Of a stretch of DNA of 41,128 nucleotides, positions 24,225 to 32,737 are shown in pieces. Location: NCBI GenBank assembly GCA_009780855.1, contig WQZG01000025.1:1-41128 (forward strand). Reading direction: 5' to 3'. Position 1 is the first letter of the stretch. Each line of letters starts with the position of its first letter. Under the pieces are notes generated by a model. It saw nothing but the letters and a program-made list of their open reading frames with translations, did not search any database and was not told where the DNA came from. Both the position numbers and the translations under genes were made by a program. The stretch comes from Treponema sp. Lineage in GTDB: Bacteria; Spirochaetota; Spirochaetia; Treponematales; Breznakiellaceae.

Positions 24225-26648
24225 ATGCCAGAACAAAGTGTTGTACCTATAGATCAAATTCTGCCGAATAAACTACCCCTGGTTGCCCTTATGGGACGCC
24301 CGATTTTTCCCGGAATTTTTACACCAATTATGATTGGGAACCCGGTTGACGTAAAAGTAGTTGATTCGGCTGTTGCCGGAGACGGTCTTATCGGACTCGT
24401 TATGATGTCCAATGAGAATGAAACCCCTTCAATTTCCGATCTTTACCAGGTCGGGACCGCGGCCAAGATTGTCAAAAAGATAAATCTGCCCGACGGCGGG
24501 GTGAACATATTCATTTCTACCATAAAACGTTTCAGAATCAAAAAAGCTCTTCATGTTTCAAACCCCATTATCGCGGCCGTCGAATATCTGGAAGAAGAAG
24601 AGGACAATACCAGCGAAGTAAAGGCCCTGACCCGTGCCCTAATCAGCGAGATGAAGCAAATATCCGAGAACAATCCGCTGTTTTCCGAAGAAATGCGGCT
24701 CAACATGATCAATATTGATCATCCGGGTAAAATCGCGGATTTTATCGCAAGTATTCTAAATATAGACAAGACCGAACAGCAAAAAATTCTTGAGATACTC
24801 AACGTCAGAAAACGCATGGAGCAGGTGCTGGTCTTTATTAAAAAAGAACAGGAGCTTCTGCGGATTCAGAAAAAAATCCAGAAGGAAATAAACGAAAAAA
24901 TCGAAAAATCCCAGCGTGATTATTTCCTCAAGGAAGAACTCAAGGCCATAAAAAACGAATTGGGCATGACCACAGACGCCAAGAGTTCGGAGTACCAGCG
25001 TTTTAAAGAAAAATTTGACGCTTTTAAATTCGATGGCGAAATCAAGGAAACAGTGGAACAGGAGCTGGAAAAATTCAACCTTATGGAACCCAACTCCGCA
25101 GAATTTGTTGTAACGCGGAATTACCTTGACACAATTGCAAACCTTCCCTGGGAGGATCCTGTACCGGAAATTTTTGATTTGAGCAAAGCCAGAGAAATTC
25201 TTGAGGCTGATCACTACGGGTTAAAAGATGTCAAAGCCAGGATTGTCGAGTATCTGGCGGTGCGTAAACTTCGCGGCGTCTATGCATCCGGTACAAATAA
25301 TTCCGAAGCAAGCCTGCCCGGTTCCAAAGTTCCGCCGGGGAGCATAGTCTGCCTTGTAGGCCCACCCGGCGTAGGCAAAACTTCCGTAGGCCGCTCGATC
25401 GCGAGGGCTCTGGGGAAACAGTTTTTCCGCTTCTCGGTCGGCGGCATGAGGGACGAGGCCGAAATCAAGGGCCACCGGCGGACTTACATCGGAGCAATGC
25501 CGGGCAAAATTATACAGGGATTAAAAATCGTCAAAACAAAAGATCCGGTTTTTATGATTGACGAGATCGACAAGATGGGCGCCAGTTACCAGGGAGACCC
25601 TGCCAGTGCTCTGCTTGAAGTCCTTGACCCCGAACAGAATTTCAGTTTCAGGGATCATTATCTGGATTTGCCTTTTGATATCTCCCATATATTTTTTATT
25701 GTAACCGCGAATACTCTGGACACAATTCCGCTGCCGCTTATCGACAGAATGGAAATAATACAGCTCCCCGGTTACATTGATACGGAAAAACTCGAAATTG
25801 CCAAACGCTACCTTGTGCCCAAAAGCCTGCAGCGCAACGGCCTTGCCAAAAGCCAGGTCAAGTACGGCAAAGAAAGTCTGCTGCATATCGCAAACGGTTA
25901 TGCGCGGGAAGCCGGCGTACGCAATTTTGAAAAAAACCTTGACAAGATCCACCGCAAGCTTGCCCTTCAGATTGTGGAAGAAACCGAAGAAAAAAAACCT
26001 GCGCCCAAACCGGCAGTCATGAAATTCGTCATGGACAAGAAACTGATCGAAACCCATCTGGGCAAACCCATCTTCCCGGACGGCGATATAAAGAGGGCAG
26101 ATCGCCCCGGTGTTTCTGTAGGTTTGGCCTGGACCAGTCTGGGCGGCGACACCCTTGTCATCGAGGCAAGTTCGGTACCGGGCAAGGAAGGGCTCACCCT
26201 CACCGGTAAAATGGGTGATATTATGAAGGAGTCCGCAGCGATTGCGATGACTGTAGCGCAGAAGCTGAGCATAGAAAAATACGGTATCGAAGCTGCCTGG
26301 TTCGAAAAAAATCACATCCATCTTCATATCCCGGAAGGCGCTACTCCCAAGGACGGACCTTCCGCCGGCATTACCATGGCGGTCGCTCTTTTGTCCCTGC
26401 TGCGCAACAGGATCATAACGGATCATTTGGTAATGACCGGCGAACTCAGTCTGACCGGAAAAGTCCTGCCCATCGGCGGTCTCAAGGAAAAGACAATCGC
26501 GGCCCGGCGCAACAAGGCAAAACATATTATTATTCCCAAACAGAACCTGCGTGACCTTGATGAGATTCCGGATTATGTAAGGAACGGAATTGCTTTCCAT
26601 CCGGTAGAACAATTTGAAGAAGTGCTCGCTCTGGCGCTGCCTGACTAA
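24225..26648 (+). CDS. lon: ATP-dependent protease Lon
   Basis: Soluble AAA+ protease for misfolded and regulatory proteins. It has the N-terminal substrate domain (LPLVALMGRPIFPGIFTP, about 17-35), a helical region (180-270, QKKIQKEINEKIEKSQRDYFLKEEL), AAA with Walker A GPPGVGKT (about 379-386) and Walker B VFMIDEIDKMG, and the Lon-type protease domain with the Ser-Lys dyad: S713 in PKDGPSAGI and K754 in GGLKEK. The length of 807 residues is typical of LonA. The ATG lacks a Shine-Dalgarno and has a TATATT six bases upstream, like clpB, which suggests that two main proteostasis genes share a start type. The next gene follows after 11 bp. Confidence 0.97.
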   Translation: MPEQSVVPIDQILPNKLPLVALMGRPIFPGIFTPIMIGNPVDVKVVDSAVAGDGLIGLVMMSNENETPSISDLYQVGTAAKIVKKINLPDGGVNIFISTIKRFRIKKALHVSNPIIAAVEYLEEEEDNTSEVKALTRALISEMKQISENNPLFSEEMRLNMINIDHPGKIADFIASILNIDKTEQQKILEILNVRKRMEQVLVFIKKEQELLRIQKKIQKEINEKIEKSQRDYFLKEELKAIKNELGMTTDAKSSEYQRFKEKFDAFKFDGEIKETVEQELEKFNLMEPNSAEFVVTRNYLDTIANLPWEDPVPEIFDLSKAREILEADHYGLKDVKARIVEYLAVRKLRGVYASGTNNSEASLPGSKVPPGSIVCLVGPPGVGKTSVGRSIARALGKQFFRFSVGGMRDEAEIKGHRRTYIGAMPGKIIQGLKIVKTKDPVFMIDEIDKMGASYQGDPASALLEVLDPEQNFSFRDHYLDLPFDISHIFFIVTANTLDTIPLPLIDRMEIIQLPGYIDTEKLEIAKRYLVPKSLQRNGLAKSQVKYGKESLLHIANGYAREAGVRNFEKNLDKIHRKLALQIVEETEEKKPAPKPAVMKFVMDKKLIETHLGKPIFPDGDIKRADRPGVSVGLAWTSLGGDTLVIEASSVPGKEGLTLTGKMGDIMKESAAIAMTVAQKLSIEKYGIEAAWFEKNHIHLHIPEGATPKDGPSAGITMAVALLSLLRNRIITDHLVMTGELSLTGKVLPIGGLKEKTIAARRNKAKHIIIPKQNLRDLDEIPDYVRNGIAFHPVEQFEEVLALALPD

Positions 26649-26659
26649 ACGGAGGCCTT

Positions 26660-27316
26660 ATGATTAAGAAGTCTGGATTTTTATTTTTATTGCTGCTGTC
26701 ATTGTCATTTGCGCTTTGGGCAGAGGGCTCTCCGGATATGGGGGCGGGAAAAGAAATACCCAATCAGCTTTCCGCGGTAAAGGCAGCTAACCCAGGCGAT
26801 TATATTTTACTTCCTTCCGGGAAAAGATATGTGCTGACAAAACAGGAAATTGAAATTGCCGCAGGTACTTTTAATTATAACGATCTTTCCGGCGTCAATG
26901 CCGAAACCAGATCGGACGGAACAAAAGTTCTTTCAATATCGCAGTCACATATTGTTTACAATTACCCTGACGGCCAGTCTTCCCATCTTTTCAAGACAGA
27001 AACTTCGTTTTCTTCATTTATGAATTATCTGCTTGGCAAATATTATATTACCCATTATATGGATTATGTAGGCAATTCAAATGATTATATGAGGATAGGC
27101 GCTCCGTCCTTCAGTGTGTTCCGGGCGAACGTTCAGTTTCAGAATATTTCCAACGGAACCGAAGTGCTGGAATCTGTTACCATTACGGCCTATAACTACA
27201 AAGGCGAAAATTATGTAATGAAGCTTTGCTCTTCTCCCGATTTTATCTGGGGAAATGTTGAAGGAACTTTTAAGCCAGTCGGTGAAATCCGTGAAAATGT
27301 GTTCGATATAAATTGA
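26660..27316 (+). CDS. Hypothetical secreted protein downstream of lon
   Basis: No family recognised. A clear signal peptide (MIKKSG then LFLLLLSLSFALWA, cut near ALWA-EG) precedes a soluble domain rich in Tyr, Ser and Asn, with phrases such as GDYILLPSGKRYVLTKQEI, YNYPDGQSSHLFKTE and VTITAYNYKGENYVMKL that suggest beta structure. There is one Cys (KLCSSPD), so no disulphide within the chain. The CGGAGG ribosome binding site lies in the 11-bp gap after lon, so it is read with lon. A periplasmic product in a lon operon could be stress-linked, but nothing shows what it does. Confidence 0.65.
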   Translation: MIKKSGFLFLLLLSLSFALWAEGSPDMGAGKEIPNQLSAVKAANPGDYILLPSGKRYVLTKQEIEIAAGTFNYNDLSGVNAETRSDGTKVLSISQSHIVYNYPDGQSSHLFKTETSFSSFMNYLLGKYYITHYMDYVGNSNDYMRIGAPSFSVFRANVQFQNISNGTEVLESVTITAYNYKGENYVMKLCSSPDFIWGNVEGTFKPVGEIRENVFDIN

Positions 27317-27345
27317 TCGGAAATAAATTAAAGTAGGCGGAATAA

Positions 27346-28047
27346 ATGAAAAGGCTGAATTTTTTGATTGCCGCTGCGTTTGCCGCGATTATAATGATCT
27401 CCGGCGCCGGCGTGATTTATGCGCAGACAAGCAGCATTGCGCAAAACAATAATGATGTCCCGTATTTGTCCGCGGACGATATAGCCGCGATTGAAATGGT
27501 ACTTCCCGGCGATGCCCTCTCCGGTCTGGATGTTACCAAAAAGGCCGCAGAACTTTCCGGTGCAGCCGCTGTCCCCAATGCAGTCCCCGCTGCCGCGCCA
27601 AATACAGCCGCTGTACCGAATGCTGTACCTGCACCCGCGGTGCCTGCACCTGCTGCTGTCCCCGCTGCCGCGCCTGCTGCTGTACCGCCCAAACCAGTTG
27701 TGCAGGAAATTAAAAATGAAATTACCAGGCTTAATACCACACAGTCCGTTTATCATCTGCTTGTCCTTGACAGAACACGAAGCCCCGCCAATTCCGATAT
27801 TTCAGATGTGGGTAATCTTAGAATTCTTTACAAGTACAAGCACGGCAAAGACGGTTACCTTGTTGCCGTTTATGTGTCGCCCGCAAGCGGCCCCGTGTTC
27901 CCGCAGCTTCCCGCCAGATCGCGTATTATCCTGGACTTTGCGACCGCGCAAAAAGCTACGATTAGGGATTATGTAAACTCGGCCGCTTTCCATAAATACG
28001 TGACAAACCGCAAGGTTATTTCGGATTTACAGAACGCGGTTAAATGA
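27346..28047 (+). CDS. Hypothetical exported protein with Ala/Pro-rich linker
   Basis: No family recognised. The signal peptide (FLIAAAFAAIIMISGAGVIYA-Q, cut near residue 26) is followed by a short acidic region, then about 45 residues of Ala/Val/Pro repeats (AVPNAVP, PAPAVPAPA, about 75-120). This is probably an extended linker that spans periplasm or peptidoglycan. The C-terminal globular part (about 125-233) has VYHLLVLDRTRSPANSD, LRILYKYKHGKDGYLVAVYVSPASG and ends in a basic helix. A GTAGGCGG ribosome binding site lies 7 bases before the ATG. It follows the previous gene by 29 bp and converges on the TPR gene with 4 bp between. Confidence 0.65.
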   Translation: MKRLNFLIAAAFAAIIMISGAGVIYAQTSSIAQNNNDVPYLSADDIAAIEMVLPGDALSGLDVTKKAAELSGAAAVPNAVPAAAPNTAAVPNAVPAPAVPAPAAVPAAAPAAVPPKPVVQEIKNEITRLNTTQSVYHLLVLDRTRSPANSDISDVGNLRILYKYKHGKDGYLVAVYVSPASGPVFPQLPARSRIILDFATAQKATIRDYVNSAAFHKYVTNRKVISDLQNAVK

Positions 28048-28051
28048 TTTT

Positions 28052-29179
28052 TTATGGTTTAAAAAATTTTAACGCCAGCGGATCATGGGGATTTAAATCC
28101 AGAACAGTGCGGAAGTAACCGGCGGCTTCTTCCTGCCGGCCTTTTTTAAGCGCAATCATTCCCAGGTTTGAAATTATTTTTACATTCTCCGGATCGTCCC
28201 GCAGGGCCGCTTCCAGTTCTTTCTGCGCTTCGGCCAGGTCGCCCAGTTCCATCATGCAGATGGCTGTTTCGTTGCGCGTGTCCGGTGTTCCGCCGCCCAG
28301 TTCCAGAGCTTTTTTAAAAGACGCAAGCGCGTCGCTGTAGCGCTTTTGTTTCCGCAGCGCCCAGCCCAGTACAAACCATCCGTTCCATACCAGCGAGTGT
28401 TCTTCCAAAAAACCGTGGATAAGCGCCAGGGCTTCTTTTTCCTTGCCCTGCCGGATCAGTTCCAGACTTTTGGTATATTCAGTATTATCAAGGCCGGATT
28501 TTTCGATCCCCGCGATAATTTTTTTTACCCTGTTAATTTTGGCCGGGTCTTCGGCCAATTCCAGATATTCGTTAAAATATTCTTTTGCCCCAGCGTAGTT
28601 ATTGCGCGCCGAATAAAAGAAACCCAGGTTAAAATATAGTTCAGGTAAAACAGGTTTCAATTGCAGGGCCGTCGTATAGGTTTCTTCAGCCTTTTCAAAT
28701 AACAGGGACGCTTCCATTTCGCAGCCTTTTTTTTCCAGTACTCCCGCTTCTTCCTCCTGGATAAGGGCTTTGTTAAGAAGCACGCCCGGCGTCATGGGAA
28801 AAAGTCCTTCAAGGATAGTGATGATTTCCCCGGCTCCTGCAAAGTCTCCGTTTTTGGCTTTAATGACAGCAGCGCCGCTGAACTCATTGTAAATATCAGG
28901 TTTGAGTGCCAAAACAAATCTGCGGTAATATTCAACCCACTCCGGTTTTACTTCCGTACCGCCTGTAACGATTCTGATCATTCCCGCCAGTATCATCTCC
29001 CAGGAAAGCGTTTCCGAAAGCGTCTTTACATCAACCGGTTTATCGTCATCTGTTTCAACCGGCAGCGGTATTGAAAAGTCAACTGAAAATCCTGAGCCAT
29101 TACTGTCCGCAGGCAGTGCCTTGATTTCATCTGCAAGCGAAGCCGGTACTTCCAAAAAAATAATTCTGCCGTTCTTCAT
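28052..29179 (-). CDS. Tetratricopeptide repeat protein
   Basis: A cytoplasmic-looking protein with no signal peptide. The first 100 residues are not repeats (IIFLEVPASLADEIKALPAD). From about 115 on there are TPR units, clearest at PELYFNLGFFYSARNNYAGAKEYFNEYLEL, VWNGWFVLGWALRKQKRYSDALASFKKALEL, TRNETAICMMELGDLAEAQKELEAALRDD and VKIISNLGMIALKKGRQEEAAGYFRTVLDLNP, so at least five. It should be a protein-interaction scaffold. It starts 12 bp after the PilZ gene stops, in the same direction, with no ribosome binding site of its own, so the two are probably one operon and perhaps one c-di-GMP output module. Confidence 0.83.
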   Translation of the reverse strand: MKNGRIIFLEVPASLADEIKALPADSNGSGFSVDFSIPLPVETDDDKPVDVKTLSETLSWEMILAGMIRIVTGGTEVKPEWVEYYRRFVLALKPDIYNEFSGAAVIKAKNGDFAGAGEIITILEGLFPMTPGVLLNKALIQEEEAGVLEKKGCEMEASLLFEKAEETYTTALQLKPVLPELYFNLGFFYSARNNYAGAKEYFNEYLELAEDPAKINRVKKIIAGIEKSGLDNTEYTKSLELIRQGKEKEALALIHGFLEEHSLVWNGWFVLGWALRKQKRYSDALASFKKALELGGGTPDTRNETAICMMELGDLAEAQKELEAALRDDPENVKIISNLGMIALKKGRQEEAAGYFRTVLDLNPHDPLALKFFKP

Positions 29180-29191
29180 AAGAGTCTGCCG

Positions 29192-30178
29192 TTATTTTAC
29201 GGCTGCTGCCGGCGCCGCCGCTGTTGCCGTTTTTGCGGCATTATTTTCCGCCGCGGTATTTACCGGCGCTTCGGCTGCGGAAAATACATCCCCGGATGGC
29301 GAATCATCTTCCGCGCCCCTGGAGTCATCGCCTCCCCTGGAGTCGTCGCCTCCTTTGGAGTCGTCGCTGCCCCTGATGTCGGCGCGTACCTGGCTCAGGA
29401 AGTCGTTGATTCTGATTTTATAACCCATTGGTATTACCGATTCATCCAGCAGCAAGGCGAGGGCTACCAGTTCCTTGCGGCCTTCCACAGGTTCGGCTCT
29501 GATAAATTTACCTTTCAGAATTATACATTCTTTTGGATCTTCAAAATCCATGCGCAGGGCAACTTCCCTGTTTACAAGAAATTTCTGAACTCCAACCATT
29601 ATAACTTTGGCGCCGGTAAACGAAATATCCCTTAAAATACACCGGCGGGGAACGCCCTGTATAAATACCACAATTTCCTTGGACGACAAATTAAGTCTTC
29701 GCAAAGTATCGGGAGTTATAAGTATCCTTTCTTCTTTTCGTTTGGCCGAATTAACATTCGCGTCCAGAATGCGGCCCATTATTTCTATAAGGTCATCAGG
29801 CGGACGCTGGGTAAACTGCAGGGTAATTATGGCCATATCCTGCGAACCGCCGTATGGAGCGGTAGATACGGCTTTGGAATTAACAAAAAATGTTACCGGG
29901 TTTCCCTTGTCCGGATCCCTGAAGGAAAACCTAAGGCTTGTCATGTTATTGGCCTTTTCCATTTTCCTGATTATGCCGGATTTTACATTGGCAACAACGC
30001 GGGCTCCCTGGAATGATGATGAGTAAATCACACAGGGCCAAAAATCGCCTATACATTTGAGGAATACCTGGTTAGTAATAAGTCCTGAAACCTGAATTAT
30101 TTCTTTTGTAAAAGTAACATCAATGGTTCTGTACCGCTCATATAGGCTGATAATTTTTTGACTTGTTATAACACCCAT
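29192..30178 (-). CDS. PilZ-domain c-di-GMP receptor with N-terminal extension
   Basis: The PilZ domain lies at about 148-260, with the c-di-GMP motifs RxxxR (R179 to R183, in PRRCILRD) and DxSxxG (D184 to G189, DISFTGA), so ligand binding should be intact. The N-terminal 140 residues match the extension seen with treponemal PilZ proteins (PilZN3 type; VSGLITNQVFLKCIGDFWPCVIYSSSFQGARVV). In spirochaetes such proteins act in motility and chemotaxis control. The C-terminus is a disordered tail with acidic DDSxGG repeats (18-bp tandem repeats) then Ala-rich sequence. A good promoter with -10 seven bases before the ATG gives an mRNA starting at or one base before the start codon; AAAAGG directly abuts the ATG, too close for normal use. 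Confidence 0.87.
   Translation of the reverse strand: MGVITSQKIISLYERYRTIDVTFTKEIIQVSGLITNQVFLKCIGDFWPCVIYSSSFQGARVVANVKSGIIRKMEKANNMTSLRFSFRDPDKGNPVTFFVNSKAVSTAPYGGSQDMAIITLQFTQRPPDDLIEIMGRILDANVNSAKRKEERILITPDTLRRLNLSSKEIVVFIQGVPRRCILRDISFTGAKVIMVGVQKFLVNREVALRMDFEDPKECIILKGKFIRAEPVEGRKELVALALLLDESVIPMGYKIRINDFLSQVRADIRGSDDSKGGDDSRGGDDSRGAEDDSPSGDVFSAAEAPVNTAAENNAAKTATAAAPAAAVK
29316..29369 (-). repeat. Three 18-bp in-frame tandem repeats in the PilZ tail
   Basis: Units 29316-29333, 29334-29351 and 29352-29369 encode the GGDDSR-type acidic repeat of the disordered tail, with part of a fourth unit beyond. A length change would alter the tail without a frameshift. Confidence 0.8.
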
Positions 30179-30185
30179 CCTTTTA

Positions 30186-30214
30186 AATATACGTTTCTAT
30201 CGCACGCGGGTCAA
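30186..30214 (-). promoter_or_regulatory. pilZ-TPR operon promoter
   Basis: Minus strand TTGACC (30214-30209), 17-bp spacer, TATATT (30191-30186), seven bases, ATG at 30178. Strong match; the transcript should begin within one base of the start codon. It is divergent from the lipoprotein promoter 50 bp away. Confidence 0.65.
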
Positions 30215-30262
30215 CATCTATGATGCAACGCATGCGGCTGTAGACTTCCGGTTTTTTGGTGG

Positions 30263-30268
30263 TAAAAT
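30263..30268 (+). promoter_or_regulatory. -10 element placed for a leaderless lipoprotein mRNA
   Basis: TAAAAT followed by six bases (AACATT) and the ATG at 30275. A partial -35 (TAGACT at 30241-30246, 16-bp spacer) is the best visible. GGTGG at 30258 is too far from the ATG to be a good Shine-Dalgarno. Confidence 0.45.
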
Positions 30269-30274
30269 AACATT

Positions 30275-31621
30275 ATGAAGTATTTTAATCTGCTATTTGC
30301 CGTCCTGGTTTTGTTGATATTGTCCTGCGCTACCCCTAAAACCGCGGAAGTTAGTATTCCCGCGGCTCAGACCGGCCCGCAGGCTGCCGATATCTCTGTT
30401 ATTGCTGAAAAACCGGCGGAAAAAACCGATACTCCGGTTCCCGGGTTTTCTTCGATGATCCAGAACCGGAATAAGGAATTTACAGACCTGGTTTTTACAC
30501 CGGAACTTCTGCAAATTCCCGGTTATGTCCCAGGCGTAGGAATAATTACTGCGGCAAGCCGGGACAAGGCTTCTTCTCTGGGCGCAAATGAAAAAACTAT
30601 TTTATCCTGGGCCTTCCGTGACGCCTATACAGACGGGCTCCTGCGGAATCAGGCTTTAACCGGTGTTTTGGGCGGGGATCAGGTACACGGCTGGCCTATG
30701 ACCGATCCCTTAAGCTGGGCCCAGAACTGGCAGACTGCTCTGCAAAAGCCGAACTCCTGGGGCCTTCCGTCCCTGGTTCTTGCCGTTGCTGACAGAGATA
30801 TAATTCCCGCTGACGGCCAATGCAGGGTATTTACAGTCCAGGGCGATATACTGGATTTCTACGGCAAAGGTTTGGGAATCAACGGCGCCAACGGCAACAG
30901 CGGGTTTGGATCTCCTTTGGGGCAGGAATTTTTTTATAACGGTAATATTGCCCAGCGGTTTGATAACGGATTAATTGTAATAAATGATGACGGAACAGGA
31001 ACTTTTATTATTGATACCCCGCCTTCAAAAGTTTCCGAAGACTTTTTTTTGCCGGATGTTTTAAAGGGACAGGCCCCGGATGCGGTTTACGGAGCTTTTG
31101 CATCTGCCTGGAAAATAGCCATGGACAGCGGTATGGCCAACAGCATGGCCGACAGCATGGCCGAAGGCGGAACCCTGGTTCCGGACGGACCAATACAATA
31201 TGTTTCATTTAACGATAACCCGCAATTGCGCCAAATAATTTCCGGTTTTGAAACAAAAGGTTTTTATTATTTAACCATGAACCAAAAATCATCCGCCCTG
31301 GTTCTTCCGGATACATCCGCGTTACAAGCGCAGCAAACGCAGCCGGTACTGCAGCAGGGTCTTCCCGCTTATGCCAGATTTATCGGTTCATCTTTTTTGG
31401 AACTGCTGACAACAGGTTTGCCCCTGGCCGGAACCGAAATCCCGGCCGGTTTTACCTGGGCGTCCGGCGATGATTTTATGGCAAACATGGCAGCAGGTTT
31501 TGTTATTTACGGCCTCCCGGTTACAGACCCGGTATACCTCATCAGCGCAGATGACCATTCCCGTATTATTGAACAGCGTTTTTCTAATGGATGGATAAGC
31601 AAAGGAGAAATGAGAAATTAA
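30275..31621 (+). CDS. Large lipoprotein with LGFP-like repeats
   Basis: The lipobox LILSC puts the lipidated Cys near residue 18. After a Pro/Ala/Glu-rich spacer (about 20-55) there is a 390-residue soluble part. Three places resemble LGFP-type wall-binding repeats: HGWPMTDP with WGLPS; FGSPLGQEFFYNGNIAQRFDNGLIVIN; and YGLPVTDPVYLISADDHSRIIEQRFSNGWI, each a GxPxxxx box followed by QRFxNG. LGFP repeats anchor proteins to cell-wall polymers; the assignment is a visual match, not a profile hit. A 12-bp in-frame repeat encodes MAxSMA units near 283-298. The last codons and stop lie inside a heptamer array. There is no Shine-Dalgarno, but a TAAAAT sits six bases before the ATG. Function unknown. 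Confidence 0.75.
   Translation: MKYFNLLFAVLVLLILSCATPKTAEVSIPAAQTGPQAADISVIAEKPAEKTDTPVPGFSSMIQNRNKEFTDLVFTPELLQIPGYVPGVGIITAASRDKASSLGANEKTILSWAFRDAYTDGLLRNQALTGVLGGDQVHGWPMTDPLSWAQNWQTALQKPNSWGLPSLVLAVADRDIIPADGQCRVFTVQGDILDFYGKGLGINGANGNSGFGSPLGQEFFYNGNIAQRFDNGLIVINDDGTGTFIIDTPPSKVSEDFFLPDVLKGQAPDAVYGAFASAWKIAMDSGMANSMADSMAEGGTLVPDGPIQYVSFNDNPQLRQIISGFETKGFYYLTMNQKSSALVLPDTSALQAQQTQPVLQQGLPAYARFIGSSFLELLTTGLPLAGTEIPAGFTWASGDDFMANMAAGFVIYGLPVTDPVYLISADDHSRIIEQRFSNGWISKGEMRN
31121..31168 (+). repeat. Four 12-bp in-frame tandem repeats
   Basis: Units at 31121, 31133, 31145 and 31157, each beginning ATGG, encode MDSG-MANS-MADS-MAEG within the lipoprotein. Confidence 0.8.
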
Positions 31622-31645
31622 AAATTAGGAATGTTAAGAAGTAAA
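31604..31645. repeat. Heptamer array running through a stop codon
   Basis: Units GGAGAAA, TGAGAAA, TTAAAAA, TTAGGAA, TGTTAAG, AAGTAAA. The lipoprotein stop codon TAA (31619-31621) spans the boundary region inside unit three, so the last protein residues (KGEMRN) are repeat-encoded. Confidence 0.65.
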
Positions 31646-31651
31646 ATTTAT

Positions 31652-32737
31652 TTATTCAAACGTTTCGGGTTTACCTGATTTCGCCGAACGGAAGACCGCT
31701 TCCATTAACTTCATGTTGCGCATAACCGAGTCCAGGGAAACTTTAAGTTTTTCCTTTCCCTCAATCGTCGCGAGTATGTTCCGGTAAAAATCACGGATAT
31801 CTGATTTGACAACCGGTAAAGGTTCTTCCTTTATTGTGTCTTTGGTCCGGGGCGCCATGGTCTTTGTAAGTCCGGCCGCTGTTTTAATGGGAACAGCATC
31901 GTTTTTATTCCAGTCGGTTATCCTGACCATTTTTCCCTTTACAGAAAAATCATCTACCTGGGCGGTGCCGTCCCTGCCAAGAACATACCAGCGGGGCAGG
32001 TTGATAAAGTTGCTTGTTCCAACTTCGACCAGGAAGGCCAGGCCGTTTTCAAAAGTTAGTTCCGCGCTGAAACCGTCTTCCACAAGTTCATTGGTTATGT
32101 AGGTAAAAGTAGCGTAAACTTTTTTTACCCTGCCCGGAATCATCTGCAGCGCCTGATCCAGAGTATGGACTCCCCAGTCCAAAACCATGCCGCCTCCGTG
32201 TTCGGGAAGCGCCCGCCAGTCGCCCGGAATACCGCGCGATCCGTGTACCCTGGATTCGATGCGGAAGATTTGGCCAAGTAAATTCTGTTCGTATATTTTT
32301 TTTACAGTAAGAAAGTCCTCATCCCAGCGCCTGTTCTGATGAACCGTAAAAACTTTCCCTGCCTTTACAGAGGCGTCTATCATTTGCTGGAAATCACCGG
32401 AGCCGAGTGTCGCCGGTTTTTCGCTGACAACGTTTTTGCCCGCTTCCAGCGCCCTGATTACCAGAGGTTTATGAAGATCATTGGGAGTAGACACCAGGAC
32501 TATGTCGATTTTGGGATCTGCCAGAAGTTCTTCCATGGAATTATATGGCTTAAGCCCGTGTTCTTTGGCAAAAGCCTGGCGTTCCGGCTTTATATCAAAA
32601 GAACCTGCAACCTTCAAATGTTCAATTCCGCCGCCTTCAAATTTCAGTCCGCCGAACCAGCCGCCTTCATTTATGAGTTCCCTGTGCCAGTTGCCCATGC
32701 CGCCTAAACCAATAATTCCCAGGTTATAATCCTTCAT
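31652..32737 (-). CDS. Gfo/Idh/MocA family NAD(P)-dependent oxidoreductase
   Basis: Sugar or inositol dehydrogenase-type enzyme. It has the Rossmann start LGIIGLGGMGNWH (residues 5-17), STPNDLHKPLVIRALEAGKNVVSEKPATLG with the catalytic-lysine EKP motif, and a C-terminal beta-sheet domain with WGVHTLDQALQMIPG, where the conserved His is expected. The length of 361 residues is normal. Substrate is not predictable. A strong AAAGGAGCGG ribosome binding site lies inside the end of the upstream GH73 gene, and the two coding regions overlap by 14 bp, so they form an operon. Being paired with a peptidoglycan hydrolase may point to amino-sugar or wall-sugar use, but this is weak inference. Confidence 0.88.
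   Translation of the reverse strand: MKDYNLGIIGLGGMGNWHRELINEGGWFGGLKFEGGGIEHLKVAGSFDIKPERQAFAKEHGLKPYNSMEELLADPKIDIVLVSTPNDLHKPLVIRALEAGKNVVSEKPATLGSGDFQQMIDASVKAGKVFTVHQNRRWDEDFLTVKKIYEQNLLGQIFRIESRVHGSRGIPGDWRALPEHGGGMVLDWGVHTLDQALQMIPGRVKKVYATFTYITNELVEDGFSAELTFENGLAFLVEVGTSNFINLPRWYVLGRDGTAQVDDFSVKGKMVRITDWNKNDAVPIKTAAGLTKTMAPRTKDTIKEEPLPVVKSDIRDFYRNILATIEGKEKLKVSLDSVMRNMKLMEAVFRSAKSGKPETFE

Noticed and set aside
25521-26612. 363-codon open frame antisense to lon
   Set aside because: It lies wholly inside the strongly conserved Lon AAA/protease region; its translation has no recognisable domain and mirrors the codon bias of lon.
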